Of a stretch of 64,000 nt of DNA, positions 55,277 to 64,000 are shown piece by piece (positions within the stretch are counted from its first letter, which is position 1; the number at the start of each line of letters is the position of its first letter). The stretch is from the NCBI GenBank assembly GCA_904066235.2, contig CAJFCV020000002.1:9424001-9488000 (forward strand), given 5' to 3'. The notes below the pieces were generated by a model. It saw only the letters and a program-made list of their open reading frames with translations. It was not told where the DNA came from and searched no databases. The stretch comes from Bursaphelenchus xylophilus. Lineage: Eukaryota; Nematoda; Chromadorea; Rhabditida; Aphelenchoididae. Both the position numbers and the translations under genes were made by a program.

Positions 55277-55710
55277 CAGAGATTGCCACGATCAAAATTT
55301 CGGCTCCGGCTCTTAGCTCCCAGAGCCGGAGCCGAGGCCAAATTTGCAGCTCCGGCTCCCGGCTCCCATAAAAAATTTAAAAAAGGTCTCCGGCTCCTAA
55401 TCCCGGCTCCCGAGCAAAATTTTTTTTAAAAATACTTTTCCAAAAATAAAAGCGATTAGTGCCAGAGATCATACACCCAAGGTTTTTGCAGCCGAGTCGT
55501 ATGGAACACATCCTTCCCAGTATTTTTCAAGCAATTTGGTTTAACGAAATCATGAAATTTTTCCTTTTCTGAACGCTGAGATGCCTGGCTCCGACTTTGG
55601 GCTCGGGAGCCGGAACCGCACCCAAAATTTCCGGCTCCGGCTCTGGCTCCCGGCTCGGAGCCGCTCAGGGCCGGAGCCAAGAGCCGGCTCCGGAGCCGTG
55701 GCAATCTCTG
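55277..55710. mobile_element. hAT-like MITE with GGCTCC-repeat arms
   Basis: 434 bp, ends CAGAGATTGCCACG and CGTGGCAATCTCTG. Perfect 8-bp duplication ACCCTTAC at 55269-55276 and 55711-55718. Arms are GGCTCCGGCTCC-type repeats (left GGCTCCGGCTCTTAGCTCCC, right GGAGCCAAGAGCCGGCTCCG). AT-rich centre without a gene. Confidence 0.9.
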
Positions 55711-55781
55711 ACCCTTACCCACTGTGGCCAATAGGCATAATCAAGTCAAAAAAAGTGCCAAATTTTTTGCGTATCGACTTT

Positions 55782-55987
55782 TCGGGTCAACCCAAAATCG
55801 ATCAATACGGGGCGATACAGAAAAGAGGTTGCAGGAAGTGCCTACAAGGCCTGGCGAACCCGTTGGATGGTCGGCGGACGCTCGGCAAAGGCTCGGCGGA
55901 GACTTGGCGAGGCATGCAATATGTCCACTTTTTCTAATGCTGCTATTGCTTACGTCAGTTTTCTTCACCCTGAGTTATTACAACATT
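55782..55987. repeat. Dispersed repeat, inverted relative of 9033-9242
   Basis: Reverse complement matches 9033-9242 over about 200 bp (CGATCAATACGGGGCG, GTTGGATG..CGGCGGACGCTCGGC, CACCCTGAGTTA). Conserved GC-rich words in AT-rich surroundings. Confidence 0.6.
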
Positions 55988-56401
55988 TAAAAGAGCAACA
56001 TGTGCGGCAAAAAACGGAGATCCATAACTTTTATCTATATATTATTCATTTGGGTACATGTAAAATACCCAGAAATAGGGGATAGCTATCCTAGGGCCGG
56101 ATTAATCTTATTATTTTTACTAACCAAGCCTTCTCCTACCCCGAAAAGTCGTAGTGCCAAAATCTTCATAGTTTTTCACATAAAAATTGCAATTGTTTAC
56201 TACGGCATAAAGAATCGTATGCCTTACAAAATTGGATCTAAATATTTGCGAAGTTTCAATAGTATTTCAGAATTTTACTTCAAAAAAATTAGTACTCTAG
56301 TTTGTTTATGTCGAAATTTACATTTTATTACTTCTTCTACAGCTATTTATTAAATGAAAAATAAAAAAAATATTCAAATTCGAAATCATCCACTCAATTT
56401 T

Positions 56402-58273
56402 CTAATGACTCCGCCTTCCGCTGGCAACATGACTAGGCGCGTGCGCAATTTTCTCCATGCTCTTTGAGCTGCCCACGAAGCTCTCCTCCGTCGCGTAGCC
56501 CTCCATGGCGGCTTCGAAGTTCATGGGCGCATCGTTTCGGCGGAAGTTCTTGACCGATTCCAAGTCACTTTCGTTGCGTTGCAGCTGGATTTCCGCCATT
56601 CCGGGCGAGACAAAACTCCGCTCCGTCGATGGAGGCGTCGGAATTAGGCTTTGAGGCAACTGTGCCTGAGGCAATGCGCCCTGAGGCATGAAGAATGGCG
56701 GGTTTGCGGGCGCGTTGAAGAAGTTGGGCTGCATTTGCGGCAACTGCATTTGTTGATAGTATGGGGGCTGGTACATGGGCAAGAGCATGCTGTTCCGCAT
56801 CAAGGTGGACTGGTTCATGGTGTCGTCGTGTTGCTTTTGCGCTCTCACGTCCATGTACTTCCCTTTCAGCTTGTCGTATTTCCGCTCTTTGCGCTCGATC
56901 ATGAATTCCTGCTGGGAGATCTGCTGATTCGCCAGACGAAGCTCCATTTTTAGCTTCTGGAATGGAATCATTGATTTTTGAATTTTTGAACTCATTTTGG
57001 AAAAAAATAAAAAAAAATTTTTTTTGGGGAAACGCGAAAAACTGAAAAAAAACCAAAAATTTTTGTCTCAAAGCTGGTGAAAATTGGATTGTTTTGTGAA
57101 TTTAGCTATTTGCGACATCATTATATCGTTTTTTTCCCCTAAAGCACTTCTGGGAAAAAATGTTTTTTTCGAATTTTCAAAATTAAAAAAATTACCTTGA
57201 AATTATTTTCTAGTCCCTAGATAAAGTCGCTTGTTTGATTTTTGGCGTTTGCACTGTGCAGAAAAATTCAGGATGCGAGCGACAGCCCAAAAAAAGGCAT
57301 TTGCACGGTGCAAAAAACAAGGAATTGCACAGTGCAAAATGAACTGTTTTTCGCACAGTGCATGTCGCCGAAATTTTTTTCAAAAAAAAAAAAATTTTTT
57401 TTTTATCTCAAATACCCACCTCAATCAGACGATCCTTGTCCTCTTCTCCATAATTCCGGGAATTTCTTCTATTCCGCATGGACATTCGATCGAATTCTCG
57501 GGCCAAACTTTGCTCCGGACTCTGTTTTTCGAACAAATATCTGCGATTGTTCCCACTGAACGCCACCTTTCGCGGTTTCGGAACCATTTCTTCGTCCGAA
57601 TCCGAGGCCGCTTCGTCCAGATCTTCGCCGCAAGCCATCGATTTGGCCGTTTTTCGGGTGCGCCGAGTCTGGTTGTGATAAAATGAGTGACGTTGGGATT
57701 GGAACTTGTCCACAACATCTTCGCATTCGTAGGCGCTGCGTTGGGTGAGGCGGCGCGCCGCAACATGGACTTCAGCGCATTCTATTGGCTTCTGAAAATT
57801 TTTTAAAGGTATAAAAATTTTAACTTAAAAAGCCTCTGTACAACAGAACCAAAAAAATAATTGGTTAGAGAAGGGTTTTGTTGTAAGGAGATTCGTTTAG
57901 CCTATGAATCATTAGGACCTTCCACACGAAACGTCTTTAAAGAAAATATATTTTGGTCATATACGATCCTTTGTACGAAAGTTCACTTTGACAAAAAGTG
58001 ACTTTTGAAAGCTCTAAAATTGTTCGCTATAGAAAGATTTTGCATCCTAATAAAATTTAGATGACATAAGAGCGGCTACAACAACTTACAATGCTATAAT
58101 GCATTCGTAAAATACTTCGTGGACTGGTAAATAATACTTTCGTAAAAAAATTAAAAAAAAAATCATCCTAGAAATGGCCTAGAATACCATCAACTTACAA
58201 TTCTCTTATCCTTTTTGCCCTTTTTCCTCCCAAACAGAGTAGATTTTACAAATTTCTTCAGCTTCTCCGACAT
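56402..58273 (-). CDS. Unrecognised coiled-coil protein B, paralogue of 10882-12553
   Basis: Family not recognised. Exons 58199-58273, 57420-57791, 56402-56956 (333 aa, phase 0 throughout). Basic N-terminus MSEKLKKFVKSTLFGRKKGK mirrors paralogue A. Residues ~26-149 include YECEDVVD, a basic run (NQTRRTRKTAKS), the acidic island DEAASDSDEEMVP and REFDRMSMRN. Residues ~150-200 form a charged helix (MELRLANQQISQQEFMIERK) that should coil. Next comes a Pro/Gln/Met-rich stretch (QPPYYQQMQLPQMQPNFF), then NESDLESVKNFRRNDAPMNF and GYATEESFVGSS. Paralogue A has SDVESVKQF and NTEDSFEQ at the same places. The extra exon of A is absent here. Last gene of the minus-strand run RalGAP beta, helical protein, coiled-coil B. 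Confidence 0.8.
57245..57368. repeat. GCACNGTGC repeat in coiled-coil B intron 2
   Basis: Four GCACNGTGC words in 124 bp with GAGCGACAGCCCAAAAAAA between; closely matches 22840-22930 near F-box B. No clear termini. Confidence 0.6.
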
Positions 58274-58880
58274 TTTTCCGCAAAAAGAACGCCGTTTAAA
58301 CTGGGGTAACCCCTCTCTGCGAGTGCCTTATAATGGACGCCGCCGAAGAGGCGTGTCAAAACAGCGCCCGAAAACCACTTTTCAGGGCAGACAAAATTAA
58401 ACAGAGAATTCGCGGGGAAGTGAGAGACTTGGCTCATTTGGGCCAAGTGTTGCGCGGAGGAGAGAAATGACAACGGGTTTTGATGGAACCTGGGCAAAAC
58501 TTAGATCTCAATTTTCTAAAACACACAGATGAAAGATTTTTATCTCGTAATTTGCAAAAATCATCAAGTCTTTTAGGTTGAAAATTCCAAAAATTCGTTT
58601 TTTTGCAATTTTTATAGCAGAAATTTGCTATCCTGTTTGAAGGCATCTGAATTGTTCCTTTTAGGTCGTAAAATATTGAACAGATTTGAATTTCCTACCA
58701 GTACAGCGGTAGAAGAGCGAGTTTCTCTCAATTTTTTATGCATAAGCCCCATATCACCAATTTAATCTAGATCAAAGTAAGTCTTTTTTCATTTATTAAA
58801 GTTATTATAATACTATTCATTTTTAACAGCAACTATGACAAAAAAGATAATAAGAAAATTAACATTGACGCGTCTCTTGG

Positions 58881-59456
58881 TTATGTTTCTTCTTTCTCTT
58901 TATTATTCGTCTCACCATTGTTTTCCGTTTCTTCTTCTTTCTCATCAGCTTCGGCAATTTCCTTTTTGACCTGGTGAAGCGCTTTCCATGCCGCAACCCA
59001 TTGACTAAATACGCGATTGAACGCCTTCTTCAACCTGTTGCACAAACGATTTCCGGCTCGGATACTGGCACATTTTTCAATAAGCTTGTCGATAAGACCT
59101 CGTATTTTTGCAAGGTCTTCCTGAAAATGTCCATTATTAGATTGGATGAGGAAAGTGGCCAAAGCAACGACAAGACTTTGATTTTGCACACATTAATTTT
59201 CGTACATTCGCTCAAAAGAAACCTTATTGTCGCCTTTTCAGCACTTCTAAAAATCACACAATAAACTCACTTTACAATTCTTCAAATGGCATTCCTGCTC
59301 TTCAATCTCATCAAAAACCATTTCCAGCGCATTTGCTTGATCCGTGAGCATTCTCTGGATCACCGTGTAGCTCTGTTTGGCCTGAAGTAACATGGCCAAA
59401 ACATTCAGTTCGGTCCGTACATTTACCGGACGAGCTCTTACACTAGTCGAAGCCAT
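58881..59456 (-). CDS. Small all-helical protein, unrecognised
   Basis: Exons 59271-59456 and 58881-59120 (141 aa, phase 0, donor GTGAGT, acceptor TTTCAG). Residues ~12-120 have heptad-like spacing (LNVLAMLLQAKQSYTVIQRM, NALEMVFDEIEEQECHLKNC, LAKIRGLIDKLIEKCASIRA), so a helical bundle or coiled coil is likely. The tail is a disordered Glu/Asn/Lys run (EADEKEEETENNGETNNKE). No signal peptide or membrane segment. It lies 266 bp downstream of RalGAP beta and 608 bp upstream of coiled-coil B, all minus strand. No homologue comes to mind. Confidence 0.7.
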
Positions 59457-59721
59457 TTCGTTGAGTGAATAAAAAAGCAGAATAAATAAACTTTGAAAAG
59501 AATTTTTCTGTGTCAAAATCAGCGTTTATTGCGTAATTTTTCTGCCTTGCCCAAGAAAAAAATTCAAAAAAATTCTGTCCTAAAAATCTCAAATAATTTA
59601 TTGATATGTTCTTTATACAACCTTTGATAAAAAATAGAAAAAACTGCAAAAAAAGAAGAATATTAACATTTCCATGCTATCACATTTTCGAATTTGGATA
59701 TTAGAATTATTATGACGGATA

Positions 59722-62700
59722 TTACTCGTTGGTGATGAAGCGGTCGAGGAATTCGGTGTAGCCGAACCTACACCCGTGTTTCTTGGCCAGTTCGGCGATG
59801 GCTTGGCGGCGGCGATGGGCGGGGGAGAGTTGGCTAAAGGGTGGAAAAATTAGACATAAATTTTTTTCTAAAATACGAAAAAACTTGCTCTCTAAATAAA
59901 AAAAATTGTCTATATCAAACACATTTTTCATTTTTACTCCAATTTCCAACAAAAGATCTCAACATAAAAAAATCTCAAAAACTCACTCGACCTCCACAGT
60001 CTTCCTCCTTGAAATATTGGCCACCGTCTGCCGCAATAATGAGGGTAATGCGTCGATGGACACGACAATTCCATCGACAAGTGGGCCAGGCTGTCCCGCT
60101 TTGGTCCAGATGGCTTCCGTGTGAACTTGGACCAGACCTTCCTCGAAATTATGGAGGTAGATTATGTGCAAATCGGCTCGTTGCGACTTGAGATTAGGGT
60201 TCACTCGGCGCGAACCATCGTCCGTGGACATTAGAAGTTGGTCTAGAAGTGAAATATTACAGTTATTCATCAAAAATTATGATACATTTCGCACGGTGCA
60301 AAATTTTTTTTTCGTTTCAAAACTTTTCGAAACGAATTTGACTGGTCGAAAGCTAAAATAAAATGTCATAAATCAAATTCCGGATATAAAACAACAACAT
60401 TTCTTCCGAAAATAGACTGGTAAAAGAAATTTTTTGTCAAAAAAGTATATTGTACTAGGGAAATTGGACGATTTTTGTCAAAATCTCAATGTAAAACAAA
60501 TTTCAAGGCTCCCAAAAAACTATTTCAGTTCCAATACATCTAACAAAATCCAATATCCCAATCAAATCGACCAAAAATTATAAGTTTTTCTTAATATTCT
60601 CCTTACCATATGGGAAATTATGCAAATCTTCAATCTTCTCCAACCAAACAACTAGTACCCTCTGATCCGGCGACCTTTTCGGCGTTGGGATTCCATTGCT
60701 CCTGCTTTGATTTGAGGGCATCAGCATTGGTTTTTGAGCCGAGCTGCATTCGCTATTCACCGTGGAAGTGGACCTTGTTCTAGTGGCTGCGGTTGGTTGA
60801 GAGAGGTCGCTACTGCTAAAATACAAAGTAAATTCCCATAATTTTGCTCTAGATAAGGTATGCACTCCCTAAGGCCGCTATTTCCTTACCGTTTTCCACT
60901 GATTGCGCCGCTATCATCCGTTAGGGACGATCCTTCGCGGGAATGGGGAGCTAATGAAGATGATGTAGAAGATGGCGTGTACTCTGCAAAAATAACTCAT
61001 AATTGCTCTGCTACATCCAACACATGTCTCCATAAGCCCACGCCCTTCTATTTTAGTTCAAAATAAAAAAAATTGAATGGACAGTTTATCGAAGGAGAAG
61101 CTGGTAGGATAAAGTAATATAATATAAATTATTTACCTTAGTTGGCGTTAAACTCGCTAAAAAAAGTCTGTTGAAAAGTTACAGGAGAGTATACCAAAGC
61201 CTGGGCACTCAAAAATTGCAAAATTACAAAATAAATTGTTTTCGTGGTAGGACCCAAAAATTTCTTTCTAGAGTTGCAAATCGCCAAAACCTGGAAAAAC
61301 TCATAGTACAGAGGGAAACAAAGAGGAATTCAATTCAAAAACACAACAACAAGAACACAAAACCCGGGGTTTTCAGCGAATGGAAAGAGGATTTCAGCGA
61401 TAGTTCGGTTGGTTGGAGAAGCACTTCAAAGGTGTACCTTTCTGTTCGCGGGAGGGCATTCGTGGGAACATTTCCTCCAGCTCTTCCTCCGTTACCTCGC
61501 TCAGCGTTTTCAGGGTTGGTTCGGGTTTTGTCAAGGAACTCGACGATGAATCTTCCGTGTTCCTTCGACGGAAAAAGCTTTTGATATAGCTGAAGGAGCT
61601 TTGTTGGGTCAATGGAGATGGTGTTGAGGGTTTTGGGCTGGTTGATGAAACATTTTTCATTGAAGAATTCATCGACGAATTCATTGATGGGCTTTTATTC
61701 ATCAATGAAACCGTTGGTGAACTCACTGATGTTCCCATTTTCGCCGATGGACTCGAATTCGTGGATGGGAATGGCTTGGAAATCACCGTTGGACTTGATG
61801 CCTTTGAGCTGGTTGGTGAATTTGTTGATGAATTTGTTAACGAATTTCTCGATTTCGTTGGGCTTCTGGGTGAATCTGGGGCTCCTGAATGAGTGGTAAA
61901 TCGTCTTTGGACCAATCGTTTCGCCGGTTCTTCCATAATCTCATCAATATTCGGTCGATTCGTGATTAATGTATTCGGAGCTGCCGTAACCTGTCGATTA
62001 ATTATTTTCCTGCTCAACGCCGAATCCGACGCCTTTCTTTCTTGATTTTCGGTGGTTGTGGAGTACCGGGTGTAGTCGACCGTCTTCTGACGGCTTAAGA
62101 TTCGATTCCTGGCGTTCGGGGAGAAGCGGGCGCTTCGCGGAGGCTCGGTTGAGCCGGGCGTGGGGCCCACTTCGATGCTCAAAAAGCTCTGATTTATCGT
62201 CGGGAACGAGTTCATCGAGGCGAATTGGGTTCTTTTTTCGAGGTTTTGATTATATTCATCGATGAGTTCGAGGGTTTCATCGCTCTTTTGCTCGTGGCTG
62301 TCCTGGAGTTTGAATGAGGGGCGATTGTGGGTGATGAGGAGGCGTTGAGAGGGGGAGATTTGAGGGCGATTCACTCGGACCGAGGGCTCGGCAACGTTGA
62401 CGTGAAGGGTTTGTTGGAGACTGCTGACTGAAGCGATAATTTCGGCTAAGCAGACTTTGCCAACATCAAAAAAAATGAACACATTGAAAAATGAGTGAAA
62501 TCAACGCATTTAAAGTCATTTAAAGTGCAATTTCATATCGAATATGGGGTGCAGATCAAAGGACAGGTATCTAGGGCCATCCATAGAAGATTTGAGAGAT
62601 ATTTTTGAATAAAAACCGACTTTTTTGTTTTTTCAAAAATGTGATTTTTCTATTCTTAATAAAAAATTTTAATAAAAATCGGATTTTACTGGTAAAATCC

Positions 62701-63692
62701 CAAAATATAAGTCGCTGTTCATTAAAAATATATTTTTTTTTCATTTTTTACCTTATTTTAGATGAAATTGGTCAAATCTACCTTCCAAACACAGCCAATG
62801 TTTTCTCCTAGTGTCTTTTCTCATCCATTCTGCCCCTAATCCTTTCATAATCCATCAAAACACAGCAATTTTCCCATCACAAAATCAAAAAAAAAACATC
62901 GATTTTTGACCTTATTTTAGGTAAATTTACCCCAATCAAAAAGCATGCTAGATGGCAATTTCTACTCTCACTACTGTCCATTTTTTCATTTCCATCCGAA
63001 TACCGTTCAAACTTTCCTTTAAATCATCAAAATTCTCAATTTTCGACCTTATTCTAGGTCAACTCCTCATCCAAAATTTAAACTACTCCAAAAACTTCAA
63101 TTCCTCCTCTTAACCTCTCCAAATGCCCTTCAACTTACTCGTTACAGTCTGTTGTTTCACCGGGACCGCATATGAGTCGTCTTTCTCATGAATGAACTGC
63201 AGATTTCGTTGCAAACTTCTCTCGGAGGGGAGCTGATAGGCGATCTCAAGTTGGGAGTCCGACCACCAAATACAATTCTCCAATCCATCCAAACTATGGG
63301 TCTCTTGGTGTGTTCTTGCGAATGGGTCCGAATCCAGGGCGGGTGGAGGGGAGAAGGCGGTCTGCCAATGGCCAGTCCAGAAAGCCGGCTCCCTCGTCCT
63401 GCGGATCCTGCCCAGCCGGGAAATGAGTTTCACAAAAGTTTTTGAGGTCGTTTCCAGGCTCTCAGTGTTCTTCAGGATGTCCGAGAAGCTTCGCTGACCC
63501 CTCCGCACGTAGAATATCGAGACGGTTTCGCATTTTTTGGCCGGATGTCGATCGATTTGGGAGTGGAGGGCATCAAAAAAGTCCTTCGTGTTGGCCGTAT
63601 CCAATGCGATCAGGTCTTGGCCAAACGTTTTTCGGTCCAACAGGCCCATATCGTAGAGGAATACTCGGACCGCGTTGCATTTTTTGAACGGC
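59722..63692 (-). CDS. RALGAPB: Ral GTPase-activating protein subunit beta, C-terminal part (gene runs off the window)
   Basis: Partner subunit of the heterodimeric RalGAP, which turns off Ral GTPases; the beta subunit supports the catalytic alpha subunit. Exons seen: 63139-63692, 61438-62445, 60890-60983, 60607-60815, 59987-60242, 59722-59833, with phases consistent to TAA at 59722. The RapGAP-like fold is recognisable: ETVSIFYVRRGQRSFSDILK, WTGHWQTAF, CIWWSDSQLEIAYQLPSE, VLVVWLEKIEDLHNFPYG, then PGPLVDGIVVSIDALPSLLR joining QTVANISRRKT. These align in order with human RALGAPB, including the conserved VDGxIVSxxALxxLxRQTVxNIxRRK block. Exon 61438-62445 adds ~336 residues rich in Ser/Asn/Pro/Thr between GAP blocks, where vertebrates have a shorter variable region. 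5' exons lie beyond position 64000. Confidence 0.88.
62446..63138. other. RalGAP beta intron
   Basis: AT-rich intron with ACCTTATTTTAG words near 62751 and 62914 and ACCTTATTCTAG near 63045. No element ends seen. Confidence 0.5.
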
Positions 63693-64000
63693 CTGAAAAA
63701 TTATATTGTACTTGATAAAAATTTATATTGCACTAGAAAAGAGATATTTTTTTGATGTAAAAATGAAATCAACATTCGACAACAGCCTAGAGAAGACAAA
63801 CCACATTCGTTTTCGCGATTTCTAACACTTTTTAGAGACCGAAAAAGGCAGAAAATTTAAATTTTGTACCTAAAATAAAAAATCCCCCAATTTTCAAAAA
63901 AAAAAAAAAAAAAAAAAACGGTGGAGGTGTCAAAATCAATCCGAAATCTAATAAATTTTTTCTAGAGCCTTCTCAGCACCTAAAACATTCCCCAAAACTT
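63693..64000. other. RalGAP beta intron sequence, continues beyond the window
   Basis: Starts with the acceptor of the 63139-63692 exon. Contains TATATTGTACTTG and TATATTGCACTAG about 30 bp apart and a 20-base A-run near 63898. Confidence 0.5.

Larger units (their letters stand above)
55064..56401. other. Convergent intergenic region with two repeats
   Basis: Between the 3' ends of the CNT gene and coiled-coil gene B. Contains the 55277-55710 MITE and the 55782-55987 repeat. The remainder (55990-56400) is AT-rich with no convincing exon. Confidence 0.5.

Noticed and set aside
57425..57766. Alternative Arg/Trp-rich frames on both strands
   Set aside because: Shadows of exon 2 of coiled-coil gene B, whose frame is fixed by splice phase and by similarity to paralogue A.

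Overview
This is a stretch of nematode nuclear genome. The genes are split by introns with GT..AG borders and T-rich, TTTCAG-type acceptors. Several start codons follow an acceptor-like AG closely, as expected for spliced-leader trans-splicing. Noncoding DNA is AT-rich, and recognisable proteins are closest to worm families (atypical PKC/PKC-3, a Ski/Sno protein of the DAF-5 type, ClpP, eL18, ATP synthase delta, a SLC28-type nucleoside transporter, RalGAP beta). The species cannot be named from the sequence. All exon models were built by eye and checked for consistent splice phase.

Layout. 1-9.7 kb: pkc-3 and then a Ski/Sno (daf-5-like) gene, both on +. 10.9-16.2 kb: a minus-strand run of rpl-18, a tiny OST4 gene, clpp-1 and an unrecognised coiled-coil gene, which looks operon-like. 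The ATP synthase delta gene is head-to-head with rpl-18. 17.6-34 kb: two inverted F-box-like paralogues, each 408 codons in seven exons with matching intron positions, separated by a partial duplication and a large foldback element. 34.6-36.8 kb: two poorly supported convergent genes. 36.8-45.7 kb: almost entirely repeats. 45.7-55.1 kb: the nucleoside transporter, its introns packed with mobile elements. 56.4-63.7 kb: a second minus-strand run of RalGAP beta (5' end outside the window), a small helical protein, and a paralogue of the coiled-coil gene at 10.9 kb.

The striking content is the mobile DNA. I can read target-site duplications for several non-autonomous groups. There are hAT-like MITEs with 8-bp duplications and GC-rich repeat arms, and TA-duplicating mariner-like MITEs. 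There are MITEs with 3-bp TNA duplications, two of which carry a tRNA-Ser-like module. There are also large foldback elements with 9-bp duplications whose arms are tandem arrays of a shared unit of about 120 bp. One MITE insertion is proven by an empty site retained in the parent copy of a local duplication. Decayed Tc1 and mariner transposase remnants are present, but no intact transposase.
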